A DNA stretch of 64,000 nucleotides from Pseudomonas monsensis (lineage in GTDB: Bacteria; Pseudomonadota; Gammaproteobacteria; Pseudomonadales; Pseudomonadaceae), in contig NZ_CP077087.1 in the NCBI RefSeq assembly GCF_014268495.2, forward strand, positions 3,599,501 to 3,663,500, written 5' to 3'. The position numbers and the translations under genes were made by a program. Positions 17,054 through 25,939 of this stretch are shown here, one piece after another (position 1 is the stretch's first letter; each line of letters opens with the position of its first letter). The notes under the pieces were generated by a model that was given only the letters and a program-made list of their open reading frames with translations, made no database searches and had not been told where the DNA came from.

Positions 17054-19450
17054 ATGTATTTACTTGACGGACACCTGTGCACACCCGACAGCCTCGATCA
17101 GGCGCTGGCGTCACTGCTTGAAAACCTGCCGCGACAACTGAGTGCTCCCCTGGCAAGTGCCACGATCATCGACGCGGCGCAACGGTTTGCCGAACAACTG
17201 CGCGACACCGATCTGCCGCTCGATGCCGAGCAACGCCAGGGGTTGATCGAGTTCTGCCAGGCTGAAGCGCTGTGCGGCAAACTCGAGCGCGAACTCGGTA
17301 TGCAGCCGCACTCGCTGCACCGCTTCGACTACCGGCTACCGCGTTTCGAACGCTGGAGCCCCTTGGGCCTGGTGGTGCACATCACCCCGGGCAATGCGCC
17401 GTTGCTGGCATTTTGCGCAGTGATCGAAGGCCTGCTCGCGGGGAACGTCAACTGGCTGCGCCCGAGCAGCAGCGATCAAGGGCTGACCGCACGCCTGCTC
17501 CACGCCTTGCTGCAATGCGATCCGAGCGGGCAGCTCGCCAGTTACGTGGCCGTGCTGCCGGTGACCACCGCGCAAATCGGCGCACTGTGCCGACACGCCA
17601 ATGGCGTCGCGGCCTGGGGCGGCGAATCGGCGTTGCAAGCCATACGACAGCAGCTCCCGCTCGGTTGTCGCTGGATCGATTGGGGCCATCGCATTAGCTT
17701 TGTCTACCTGACCGCCAGCGCCGCTTCCGCGCAGGCACTGGAGGCCGTGGCCGACGAAGTCTGCCGACTCGATCAGCAAGCCTGTTCCAGTCCGCAATGG
17801 CTGTTGGTCGACAGCGACGATCCGGCAGTCCTGCGTGACATCGGTGCCCGCCTCGCCCAGGCCTTCACACGCCGCGCCGAACACTGGCCAGCCCTGGTGC
17901 CGACCGTGCAGGAAGCGGCGCAAATCACCACGCACGTACAGATGGAGCGGCTGGGGCAAAGCTTTGCCGGCAAGACCGGGCAGACCTGGAGCGGCCCCGG
18001 CTGGCGGGTGATCTGGAGCCATGATCGTCAACTCGGCCCGTCCCCGTTGTTTCGCAGTGTGCTGCTCAAGCCCGTGCCGCGCTCGCTGCTCGGCACGACC
18101 CTGCTGACCTGGCGCAACGTCTTGCAAAGCTGTGCAGTGGTCTGTGAGGACGCCGAGATCGCCGAACTGGCGCAGACATTGATCAGCGCCGGCGTGACCC
18201 GCATTGCCCCGGTCGCGGCGATTCACGACGGTTATGCCGGCGAGCCCCACGATGGTGTCTACGCGTTGCAGCGCCTGAGCCGTCGCGTGTCGGTCAGCCT
18301 GTCGCAGACTGCGCTGTCCGCACAGGCCAGCCTTGATTGCCAACCCGCGCCGGCGCTGCAAGGCGCGCAGCCCATCATGACTAAAGAGGCGTTTGCCGCC
18401 CAACCGATCAACCCGAAGGCGCAGCTGTTGTTCCGCTCGGGCGGCACCAGCGGCACCCCGGCGCTGGCGGGTTTCAGCTATCGCGATTTTCAACGACAAA
18501 TGCGCGCGACCGCTGACGGCCTGTTCGCCGCCGGTCTTGATCCGGTGCACGACCGGGTGATGAACCTGTTCTTCAGTGGCGCAATGTACGGCGGCTTCTT
18601 CAGCTTTGCCAAAGTCCTCGAACTGTTGCAGGTCACGCACCTGCCGATGGGTGCGCCTGGCGATGATGATTACCGGGACATTGCGCAACTGATCATCGCG
18701 CAGCGGGTGACGGTGTTGATCGGCATGCCGAGCACGGTACACCGGCTGTTCCTCAATGAAGGCCAGCATCTGCGGGCCTACGGCGGGGTCGCCAAAGTGT
18801 TTCTCGGCGGTGAGCACCTGAGCGGACACACCCGTGAACTGCTACAAGACTGCGGCGTTTCAAGTGTGCGCTCGGCGGTGTACGGCAGCGTGGATGCCGG
18901 GCCACTCGGCCACGCCTGCGCGGCCAGCGCCGACGGCGTGTTTCATTTGATGAGCGATATCCAGCAACTGGAAATCGTTGAGTTTGCGCAAGACGTTCCG
19001 GTGAAGGGCAACGAGACCGGCCGATTGGTGTTCACCTCGCACGGCCGCGAAGGTCATTCCATCACGCGCTATGACATCGGTGACAGCGGACGCTGGGTCG
19101 ACGGGGCGTGCGCGTGCGGCCTGAGATCGCCACGCTTCGAATTGTTGCAACGTCACGGCAAGCTGATACGCATTGGCAGCGATTTCATTTCCCTGAGCGA
19201 ATTGACGCAGCGTCTGCAGGTGCCGTTTCAATTAGTCCTCGACCACGCCCCCGACGGCAGGGATCGCCTGCAGTTGCGCAGCGAACTGACGTCGTCGGAA
19301 GTACTTGCGCGGCTCGCGGACTATTCAACTTTAACGACCCTTATCGAGAGCGGTTTGTTAGTGATGGAAGTTGAAGTCTGTGTACCCGGAAAGTTCACCC
19401 GTAACGCCCACAGTGGCAAAACCGCCGCGGTGATTGATGCGCGCCGTTAG
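17054..19450 (+). CDS. LuxC-type acyl reductase fused to a PaaK/LuxE-like adenylation domain
   Basis: A 798-residue fusion. Residues ~1-410 are LuxC-like (acyl-CoA/acyl-enzyme reductase): WSPLGLVVHITPGNAPLLAF at 101-120, then a catalytic-cysteine candidate Cys244 in QQACSSPQWLLVD. Residues ~440-798 are an adenylate-forming domain: P-loop RSGGTSGTPA at 461-470, SGAMYGGFFSFAK, VFLGGEHLS, YGSVDAGPLGHAC and a C-terminal CACG motif with late lysines. LuxC reduces a thioester to an aldehyde with NADPH. The attached domain could load a second acid or amino acid, or supply the same reductase. It follows the LuxE gene with a single base between, indicating translational coupling. Domain calls are firm; chemistry is inferred. 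Confidence 0.8.
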   Translation: MYLLDGHLCTPDSLDQALASLLENLPRQLSAPLASATIIDAAQRFAEQLRDTDLPLDAEQRQGLIEFCQAEALCGKLERELGMQPHSLHRFDYRLPRFERWSPLGLVVHITPGNAPLLAFCAVIEGLLAGNVNWLRPSSSDQGLTARLLHALLQCDPSGQLASYVAVLPVTTAQIGALCRHANGVAAWGGESALQAIRQQLPLGCRWIDWGHRISFVYLTASAASAQALEAVADEVCRLDQQACSSPQWLLVDSDDPAVLRDIGARLAQAFTRRAEHWPALVPTVQEAAQITTHVQMERLGQSFAGKTGQTWSGPGWRVIWSHDRQLGPSPLFRSVLLKPVPRSLLGTTLLTWRNVLQSCAVVCEDAEIAELAQTLISAGVTRIAPVAAIHDGYAGEPHDGVYALQRLSRRVSVSLSQTALSAQASLDCQPAPALQGAQPIMTKEAFAAQPINPKAQLLFRSGGTSGTPALAGFSYRDFQRQMRATADGLFAAGLDPVHDRVMNLFFSGAMYGGFFSFAKVLELLQVTHLPMGAPGDDDYRDIAQLIIAQRVTVLIGMPSTVHRLFLNEGQHLRAYGGVAKVFLGGEHLSGHTRELLQDCGVSSVRSAVYGSVDAGPLGHACAASADGVFHLMSDIQQLEIVEFAQDVPVKGNETGRLVFTSHGREGHSITRYDIGDSGRWVDGACACGLRSPRFELLQRHGKLIRIGSDFISLSELTQRLQVPFQLVLDHAPDGRDRLQLRSELTSSEVLARLADYSTLTTLIESGLLVMEVEVCVPGKFTRNAHSGKTAAVIDARR

Positions 19451-19504
19451 TTCTTATTCACCCGTACACCTGAACTAAAACCAGACAACTTCAGAGCAAT
19501 AACC

Positions 19505-20794
19505 GTGAAAACTACTGACCAACTACGCGAACTGATCAAGTTCGCGCGCCAGTGTTCGCCGTTTTACCGCAAACATCTGGCGGCTATCAGCGCATCCGAT
19601 GACTCGCTGGATAACGTACCCGTGGTGGATCCACTGCAATACTGGCGCGAAAGCCAGAGGCTCGACCATTGGCCCGTCCTGACCGGCCCCATGGCATCCG
19701 CGCTGGTGTTCAAGACCGGTGGTTCGACCAGTGCCGGCAAACTGTCGATTTACGAGCGCGAAGAATGGCGCGCGTTCGTGACCGACTTCGGTCAAAGCCT
19801 GACCGCGCAATTCAATCCGGGTGACCGCGTTGCCAATCTGTTTTTCTGCGGTGACCTGTACGCCAGTTTCCTGTTCACTCACGATGCGTTGCAGCATGTC
19901 GATACCGACATCACCGAGTTTCCGTTCACCGGCAGCGTCGATCTGGCTGCACTGGCCGAAACCATTCCCCGACAACGGATCAATGTGCTGGCCGGTGTGC
20001 CCGCGCAGTTGCTCACGTTCGCCAGTTGGCTGAGCGGGCGCGGGCAAACGCTGCCCGAGGTCGAGACCATTCTCTACGGAGGTGAAAGCCTGTTTGCCGC
20101 GCAGCGAACAATACTGCGGCAAGCGTTTCCCGCCGCGCGCATCGCCTCCATTGGCTACGCCAGTGTCGACGCCGGATTGATCGGCGCCAGCCACCGTGAC
20201 TGCAGCGAGGGCGAGCATCGGATGTGCGACGGACACAGCATCGTCGAGATCGTCGACGAGCAGACCGGTGAGGTCATCGACACTTGCGAGCGCATCGGCC
20301 TGTTGGTGCTGACCAACCTCACCCGCCGCTTGATGCCGGTGATTCGTTACCCGGTGGGCGACCGTGCCTGCTGGCGCGAACCGGCAGGCACGGCCATGCG
20401 CAAGTTCGCCCTCAAGGGCCGCAGCGCAAGCAGTGAACGGGTGCGGGTCGGGATTTTGTCGCTGATGCCGGGGGAAATCGGCGAGCGTGTCCGGCGCGAT
20501 GTGGACAGTGACACCTGGCAACTGGTCATTGAGCAGGCGATGCACAAGGACGTGCTCACCTTGAAATGGGTGGCGAATCACCCGTCGCCGGCGGTGGCCG
20601 AGGCTAACCGGACGCTGGAAGCCGGACTCATCGAGCTGTATCCGTTGATCGAACAATTGCGCAAGGATCAGTTGCTGGAACTGCGGATTCTGCACTGCAC
20701 CTTCGAGGACCTGCCGCGGCATCCTCGTTCGGGCAAATGCCTGCGCGTGCTGGACCTGCGTGACTATCAACATGATGCAGCGGAGTCTGCCTGA
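19505..20794 (+). CDS. PaaK-like adenylate-forming enzyme
   Basis: A 429-residue protein of the phenylacetate-CoA-ligase/CapK-like adenylating group. The P-loop variant TGGSTSAGKLSIY is at 71-83, followed by NLFFCGDLYASFLF, ILYGGESLF, IGYASVDAGLIGAS and YPVGDRACWRE. The SVDAG block is shared with the C-terminal domain of the preceding fusion protein, so the two adenylation units look like relatives. It would activate a carboxylate as acyl-AMP for transfer to CoA, a protein thiol or an amine. The start is GTG with a weak ribosome site, 54 bp after the previous gene. The stop overlaps the next start (TGATG). Substrate unknown. Confidence 0.78.
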   Translation: MKTTDQLRELIKFARQCSPFYRKHLAAISASDDSLDNVPVVDPLQYWRESQRLDHWPVLTGPMASALVFKTGGSTSAGKLSIYEREEWRAFVTDFGQSLTAQFNPGDRVANLFFCGDLYASFLFTHDALQHVDTDITEFPFTGSVDLAALAETIPRQRINVLAGVPAQLLTFASWLSGRGQTLPEVETILYGGESLFAAQRTILRQAFPAARIASIGYASVDAGLIGASHRDCSEGEHRMCDGHSIVEIVDEQTGEVIDTCERIGLLVLTNLTRRLMPVIRYPVGDRACWREPAGTAMRKFALKGRSASSERVRVGILSLMPGEIGERVRRDVDSDTWQLVIEQAMHKDVLTLKWVANHPSPAVAEANRTLEAGLIELYPLIEQLRKDQLLELRILHCTFEDLPRHPRSGKCLRVLDLRDYQHDAAESA

Positions 20795-21711
20795 TGGAGC
20801 CGCTAATTCTCCGTAACTATCGCGACGCCGATGCGACGGCGGTCAGCGGCCTGATCCGGCAAGTGTATGGCGACCAATACGCGCAACCCGATGTCTACCT
20901 GCCGCACATGATCAGCCAGCACCACAGCCGCCAGCGCTGGCACTCGCTGGTTGCAGAAGTCGACGGGCAGATCCTCGGGCATGCCACCTTGTTGCGCGAA
21001 AACGTTGGTCAGGGTGCAGAACTGGCGGTCAGCGTCGTCCACCCTGACTTTCGCGGCCAGAATATCGCCACCCGTCTGGGCGAGCAGTTGCGGGTGCACG
21101 CGCAAGCCCTGGGTTGTCGCTATCTGTCCATCAAGCAGGTCACTTGTCACCCCTACACACAGCGCATGGCACACAGCCTGGGGTTTCATAACACCGGATT
21201 GCTGCCCGACTATGTGCCGTCACCGCTCGCCCCCCCGACACGGGAATCCATCGTTGTCGGTTTCCAGAACATTCCCGGCTATCAACGTCCGCTGCCCGAC
21301 CTGACGTGGCCGATGCAACATGAGGCGTTCATGCTGCACCTGAGCAATGAGCTAGGGGTCGAAGAGCCATTGCCACATTGGCGCGGCGTACCGATTCATG
21401 TCGGTCATGGCGCCAGTCGGCATGACCTGGTGCTGGAAAAGCTCAAACCGGGATTGCTCAAACAATTGCGCGAGTTGCCGGCGCACTGGCTGGTTTCGCT
21501 CAGGCTTGGATTGTCTCGGCACTTTGCGCTGGATGTCGACAGACTGGCGAGTATCGGCTTTGTCTTCACTGGGCTGGCGCCCGGCGATGGCCACTGCGAC
21601 GGGTGGCTGGCGTTATTCCACCGCGGGCATAGCGACCGTGCGCTGCAGTTGCATTGCCCACTGATGCAACGCCTGCAGGATCGGCTTCAGCAAAAACCCG
21701 ACGACGTCTGA
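20794..21711 (+). CDS. GNAT-family N-acyltransferase with C-terminal extension
   Basis: A 305-residue protein. An N-terminal GNAT domain (~1-155) shows ILGHATLLRE, then VHPDFRGQNIATRLGEQL, the acetyl-CoA pyrophosphate loop. An extra ~150-residue C-terminal part is of unknown fold. Its ATG overlaps the previous stop by one base. As the last gene of the exporter/LuxE/LuxC operon, it may acylate an amine on the product, either as a tailoring step or as self-protection of the producer. Both ideas are inference. A strong hairpin follows 11 bases after its stop. Confidence 0.8.
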   Translation: MEPLILRNYRDADATAVSGLIRQVYGDQYAQPDVYLPHMISQHHSRQRWHSLVAEVDGQILGHATLLRENVGQGAELAVSVVHPDFRGQNIATRLGEQLRVHAQALGCRYLSIKQVTCHPYTQRMAHSLGFHNTGLLPDYVPSPLAPPTRESIVVGFQNIPGYQRPLPDLTWPMQHEAFMLHLSNELGVEEPLPHWRGVPIHVGHGASRHDLVLEKLKPGLLKQLRELPAHWLVSLRLGLSRHFALDVDRLASIGFVFTGLAPGDGHCDGWLALFHRGHSDRALQLHCPLMQRLQDRLQQKPDDV

Positions 21712-21721
21712 CAGCAAGACC

Positions 21722-21748
21722 TGGCCCGTTCGTGACAGGAACGGGCCA
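21722..21748. terminator. Terminator hairpin closing the LuxE/LuxC operon
   Basis: A perfect 10-bp stem (TGGCCCGTTC / GAACGGGCCA) with a GTGACAG loop lies between convergent genes. There is no T-run, so it may act as a transcript end or roadblock for both directions. Confidence 0.65.
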
Positions 21749-21758
21749 CTGTCGAGGA

Positions 21759-22292
21759 TCACGCCTTGGCGCTGACGCCTTTGTCCGTCGGTGCCGTTCG
21801 CCCGTTGCCCATGCCATAGGTCTTGAGGTTCTGCAGCACGTAAATGGCTTTTTTGTATTCGGGGATCAAGCCTGCGGCGTATTTATCGCCCTTGATGCTG
21901 TTGCTCTGGATAGTGTCCAGCTGAGTCGCGAAGTACTCCAGGGCATTGAACTTGGCGTCCGGGTCTTTCTGCACACCGAAGCGGTCGAACTTGTCGCCCG
22001 CGTTGAGCAGAGTCATGGCGGTGAGATCGGTAATCAGACCTTTGCCGCGCAGGAATGCGCTGAGGTTGCCCAATTGTTTCGCCGAGACGTTTTCCGGGTC
22101 GAAGCCCTTGACGTTCTTGTGCAGCTTTTGCCGATCCATTTCGGCGATGTTCAGTGCGTTTGGATCGTTGCCGACCAGCGCGAGCATCTGCTTGACCCTG
22201 GCGTTTTGCGAAACCGGTTTGCCGCGCACACCGGTGTCCTGAACCAACAGGCCCGCCTTGCTTTGCCAGGCGCCCGTGTAGCCAATAGTCAT
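21759..22292 (-). CDS. Conserved hypothetical protein
   Basis: A 177-residue protein with no signal peptide or membrane helix, starting MTIGYTGAWQSKAGLLVQDT. It is mainly helical and contains repeated Leu-rich helices (LSAFLRGKGLITDLTAMTLL and LEYFATQLDTIQSN). AAGGAG lies 6-8 bases before the ATG. I do not recognise the family. It converges with the GNAT gene and reads away from the chemoreceptor gene, so it appears to be a single transcription unit. Confidence 0.7.
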   Translation of the reverse strand: MTIGYTGAWQSKAGLLVQDTGVRGKPVSQNARVKQMLALVGNDPNALNIAEMDRQKLHKNVKGFDPENVSAKQLGNLSAFLRGKGLITDLTAMTLLNAGDKFDRFGVQKDPDAKFNALEYFATQLDTIQSNSIKGDKYAAGLIPEYKKAIYVLQNLKTYGMGNGRTAPTDKGVSAKA

Positions 22293-22672
22293 GACTGTGC
22301 TCCTTGAATGTCGCGCATGAAGAATGTCCTTGATGACCTGTTTTAGTGCGTGGAAGTATCGGCGGGCAAAGTAATGGCACCAACCTTTTTTATCAGGTTT
22401 TTACAATTCTCGTACAAACTCGATACAAACCGGCGTCACGCCGAAAATCCATGGCATTGAGGCTTCAACCGAATAATTTTCACCAGGCTTTTTGCTCTGA
22501 CAAACGCGCTGGCCGGTTTTCTTGTATCCGTTTCGATACGCACCACCGGTCGGCCATGCAGGTTCTTGTACGAAAGTACCTAAAGCTTCGAGCGGACACG
22601 ACGATACGTAAGAAAGCCCGCCGTTTTTTTCCCGAACCCACAATAAGAATCGCAGCTCAAGGACCGGTTTCC
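22293..22672. other. Intergenic region between hypothetical gene and chemoreceptor
   Basis: These 380 bases are a divergent promoter region. An open frame continues upstream from the chemoreceptor, but it encodes a basic, Cys/Arg/Phe-rich stretch with no ribosome site and is probably not translated. TGGCACCAACCTTTTTT near 22376 superficially recalls a sigma-54 site but lacks the -12 GC. I see no convincing operator. Confidence 0.5.
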
Positions 22673-24664
22673 ATGCCCGCACTTCGTACTATTCAGGCTC
22701 GCTACACGCTGTTGCTGGTTCTGTTCATCCTGCTGTTGTCGGTGCTGACCGTGGTCGGTATCAGCCAACTGGTCGCGCCCAAGCTGCGGCAGACCGAAGA
22801 ACAGGTGGTGCTCAACCGTATCGCCGAAGTCGCCGAGCAGATTCAGGGCGAACTCAACAAAGTGCAGGCGCAACAGCGCAGCATCACCCAGACCATTCCG
22901 CTGCTCGACAGCGCGGCCATCGACACGGTGTTGCCGGGCCTGGTGGATCAGTACGGCGAGCTTAAGGTCTTCGGGGGCGGGATCTGGCCGCTACCTGGCC
23001 AGCGTGAAGCCGGGCGCAACAAGTTCAGCACCTTCTGGCACCGTGACGCCTCGGGCAAACTGGCGGTGAACACGTTCTGGAACAGCGATGCGGCACCCAA
23101 CTATTACGACCAGAGCTGGTACAAGGGCGGCATGGCCACTGCGCGCGGTCAGTGCGCCTGGGCAGCGGCCTACAAGGACGACGCCAGCGCCGAACCGCGC
23201 ACCAACTGCGCCATGGCGATCCAGAAAAACGGCGCCGCCTGGGGGGTGTCGACCATCGACGTGACCCTCGGCTTCTTTAATGATCTGGTGGCCCGCAAGG
23301 AAAAGGACCTCAACGCCGAAATGCTGATCGTCGAAGCTGACGGCAAAATCATCAGCAACAGTTCGCGCATCAGTGGCCCGATCGTGCTGAAAAACATCAG
23401 CGAACTGGCCGGCAGCTCGACCTTCGCCAGCCAGGTCAAGGCCGGCCTGCAAAACCGTGATCAGGCGCAACGCGTGGAGTTCGACAACAACGGTGAAGCC
23501 AGCACCTTCTTCATGCGCCCCATCGAAGGCACACCTTGGTTCCTGGCCACCGCCCTGCCGACCAAACTGCTCACCGCGCAACGCGACGATGTCCTCAGCA
23601 GCCTGAGCCTGTTGCAGATACCACTGGTGATCCTGTTGGTGCTGTTGCAGGTTTATGCAATCCGTCAGTTGGTCCAGCGCATGAAAGCGCTGAAAGCCAA
23701 CATCGACTTGCTGTCCAGCGGTGACGCCGACCTGACCCGCCGCATCACCATTCGCGCCGAAGACGAACTCGGCGCCATTGGCCATTCGGTGAACACCTTT
23801 ATCGCCTACCTGCAAAACATGATCGGCGAAGTAACGCAGGCCACCGGTGCAATGGCCTCGAGCCTCGACGACCTGCAACGGACCTCGGCGCATACCAGCC
23901 AGATCCTGTTGCGTCACGCTTCAGAAACCGACCAGACCGTTACCGCCATCACCGAAATGAGCTCGACCGCCGAAAGCGTCGCGCAGAATGCCGCTGAAAC
24001 GGCGGCGTTCACCCAGCGCGCCAACGAAAACGCCGACCGTTCGCGCGTTGTCGTGGGTGAAGCGACCAACAGTGTGGTGGCGTTGATCGACGAAGTGGCC
24101 AGTGCCACTCACAAAGTCGAGAACATGCAGCAGGACGCCCAACGCATCACCGAGATTCTCGGGGTGATCGGTGCGATTGCCGGGCAGACCAATCTGCTGG
24201 CCCTCAACGCTGCCATCGAAGCGGCCCGCGCCGGTGAACAGGGTCGTGGTTTTGCGGTGGTGGCTGACGAAGTCCGCGCCCTCGCCGCTCGTACCCAGGC
24301 CAGCACCTCGGAAATCAACGAGATGTTGACCCGCCTGACCCAAGGGGTGAGTTCGTCGGTCAGCGCCATGGAAAACACCCAGGCCAGTTGTCAGTCGGCG
24401 GCAGATGCCACCGCTCGGGTCAACTCCGGTCTGGACGAAATGGCCGGCTCGGTCAGCCATATCAACAGCCTCAGCACCCAGATCGCCACGGCCGCCGAAC
24501 AGCAAAGTGCGGTCACCGAAGAGATCAACCGCAGCATGGTGCAGATCCGCCACATGGTCGAAGAGCTGGTACAGAGCGGCCACGCCAGCGAACTCAACAC
24601 CCGTCAGTTGCTGGAAGCCAACAGCCGCGTCAGCGCCATCATGGGCCGCTTCAAGGTCCGTTGA
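22673..24664 (+). CDS. Methyl-accepting chemotaxis protein with dCache sensor
   Basis: A 663-residue chemoreceptor. TM1 is at ~residues 11-33, followed by a large periplasmic dCache ligand-binding domain (~35-310; FGGGIWPLPGQREAG, WYKGGMATARGQCAWAAAY, AWGVSTIDVTLGFFNDL). TM2 (LLQIPLVILLVLLQVYAI) leads to HAMP and a signalling hairpin whose tip is GQTNLLALNAAIEAARAGEQ. The sensor resembles what I remember of polyamine/histamine receptors such as P. aeruginosa TlpQ, but ligand identity is not proven. The ATG at 22673 has AAGGA upstream and is followed by a membrane segment. It ends with no CheR-tethering pentapeptide. Confidence 0.88.
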   Translation: MPALRTIQARYTLLLVLFILLLSVLTVVGISQLVAPKLRQTEEQVVLNRIAEVAEQIQGELNKVQAQQRSITQTIPLLDSAAIDTVLPGLVDQYGELKVFGGGIWPLPGQREAGRNKFSTFWHRDASGKLAVNTFWNSDAAPNYYDQSWYKGGMATARGQCAWAAAYKDDASAEPRTNCAMAIQKNGAAWGVSTIDVTLGFFNDLVARKEKDLNAEMLIVEADGKIISNSSRISGPIVLKNISELAGSSTFASQVKAGLQNRDQAQRVEFDNNGEASTFFMRPIEGTPWFLATALPTKLLTAQRDDVLSSLSLLQIPLVILLVLLQVYAIRQLVQRMKALKANIDLLSSGDADLTRRITIRAEDELGAIGHSVNTFIAYLQNMIGEVTQATGAMASSLDDLQRTSAHTSQILLRHASETDQTVTAITEMSSTAESVAQNAAETAAFTQRANENADRSRVVVGEATNSVVALIDEVASATHKVENMQQDAQRITEILGVIGAIAGQTNLLALNAAIEAARAGEQGRGFAVVADEVRALAARTQASTSEINEMLTRLTQGVSSSVSAMENTQASCQSAADATARVNSGLDEMAGSVSHINSLSTQIATAAEQQSAVTEEINRSMVQIRHMVEELVQSGHASELNTRQLLEANSRVSAIMGRFKVR

Positions 24665-24707
24665 TCGCTGCACGCCTTTACGGGTTGTCTGTCAGTCAGA
24701 TGCCCGC

Positions 24708-24790
24708 TGTGGGATCGGGCTTGCTCGCGAAAGCAATCGCTCAGTCGCTGTTTCAGTGTCTGAGCGAGCGCATTTTCGAGCAGGCCCACA
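24708..24790. repeat. REP doublet
   Basis: Two Pseudomonas-type REP arms in inverted orientation: TGTGGGATCGGGCTTGCTCG at the left and, reversed at 24769-24790, CGAGCAGGCCCACA. They sit in the 308-bp gap after the chemoreceptor. The rest of that gap shows no gene or clear motif. Confidence 0.75.
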
Positions 24791-24972
24791 CCTCTCCGGA
24801 TCCGCCCACCTGACAACTTTGTCATCTCGAGCTCAGCAACCTGTCAGCCGTGATCGGCGATCATCCTCCCCGTGTGCCTCGCAACAACTGGAAACATTGC
24901 GTTGATGCCAGGCGATAAAAAACGGTCAAAATGCATTCTTTTTGACTGCCACCGCGAAGCGAGAGCCCTGTC

Positions 24973-25419
24973 ATGCGAACCCACCTGCGTCTGCTCGCCC
25001 TGAGCGCCCTGTTCCTCTCCTCCCTGGCTCAGGCCGCCGACCTGATTCCGATCGAAGTCCATCGCGACGCCAATTGCGGGTGCTGCAAGAAGTGGATCAG
25101 CCACCTCGAAGCCAATGGCTTCAAAGTCGACGATCACGTCGAAGCGGACATGAGCAGTTTCAAGCAACAACATGGCGTGCCACCGCGTCTGGCCTCCTGC
25201 CACACCGCAATCATCAACGGCAAATTCGTCGAAGGCCATGTGCCGGCCGAGCAAGTGCTGGCCCTGACCCGGCGTGATGATCTGCTCGGCGTTGCCGCAC
25301 CGGGCATGCCGATGGGCTCGCCGGGCATGGAAATGGACGGCATGAGCGATGCCTACCAAGTGATCGGTCTGAAGAAGGACGGCGCTGACGTGGTGGTGGC
25401 GGACTACCCGGCCCATTGA
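24973..25419 (+). CDS. Periplasmic DUF411 protein, probable metal-binding
   Basis: A 148-residue exported protein. A signal peptide (LLALSALFLSSLAQA, cleaved at ~residue 21) is followed by a DUF411 domain with NCGCCKKW (three cysteines) and a later RLASCHTAIINGKFVEGHVP. Members of this family are often found with copper or other metal resistance genes, so copper or metal handling in the periplasm is a fair guess. A Met/Gly-rich stretch (GMPMGSPGMEMDGM, ~115-128) strengthens the copper idea. The next gene overlaps its stop (TGATG), so the two are co-translated. Confidence 0.8.
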   Translation: MRTHLRLLALSALFLSSLAQAADLIPIEVHRDANCGCCKKWISHLEANGFKVDDHVEADMSSFKQQHGVPPRLASCHTAIINGKFVEGHVPAEQVLALTRRDDLLGVAAPGMPMGSPGMEMDGMSDAYQVIGLKKDGADVVVADYPAH

Positions 25420-25853
25420 TGAGCGCTGCGTACTTCGGGCTGTTCCTTGCCGCATTCGGCGCGGCGACGTTGCTGCCGTTACAGTCCGAGGCGGCGCTGG
25501 TCGGGTTGATTGTCAGCGAGCGTTACTGGCTATGGGGTTTGCTCGCCGTGGCGACGCTGGGCAATGTGCTGGGGTCGCTGGTGAACTGGTGGCTGGGGCG
25601 TGGCATCGAACGATTTCAGGGGCGGCGCTGGTTTCCGGTCAGCCCCGAGCACATGGCCAGGGCGCGCAAGCACTATGAGCGATACGGTCATTGGTCGTTA
25701 CTGCTCAGCTGGTTGCCGGTCATCGGCGACCCGCTGACCCTGATTGCCGGCGTGATGCGCGAACCGCTCGGGCGTTTCCTGCTCATTGTCACCCTGGCCA
25801 AAGGTGCGCGTTATGCGGTGCTGGCCTTGCTGACCCTGGGCTGGCTCGGGTGA
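25419..25853 (+). CDS. YqaA-family (DedA/SNARE-associated) inner-membrane protein
   Basis: A 144-residue membrane protein with four hydrophobic segments. Between them are the DedA-like motifs LGNVLGSLVNWWLGRG and a re-entrant LLSWLPVIGDPLTLIAGVMR, which characterise YqaA proteins. DedA relatives are thought to flip or transport lipids, but YqaA itself is uncharacterised. The ATG overlaps the stop of the DUF411 gene. It is followed by 86 bp and a separate secreted hydrolase gene. Confidence 0.82.
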   Translation: MSAAYFGLFLAAFGAATLLPLQSEAALVGLIVSERYWLWGLLAVATLGNVLGSLVNWWLGRGIERFQGRRWFPVSPEHMARARKHYERYGHWSLLLSWLPVIGDPLTLIAGVMREPLGRFLLIVTLAKGARYAVLALLTLGWLG

Positions 25854-25939
25854 ACCATCGAGCGCGGCCATTGCCTGTGTTTAACGTCGCCCTAATCCCG
25901 CCGTTCCAGCATCGGCCGATTTTCATGGAGTTTGCCCTT

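Noticed and set aside
14665..21711. A bioluminescence (lux) operon
   Set aside because: No luxA, luxB or luxD homologue is present; the genes are only LuxC/LuxE family members.
22376..22392. Sigma-54 promoter
   Set aside because: The -12 GC dinucleotide is missing.
22346..22672. N-terminal extension of the chemoreceptor
   Set aside because: It would put ~109 basic residues ahead of the first membrane helix; ATG 22673 has its own ribosome site.
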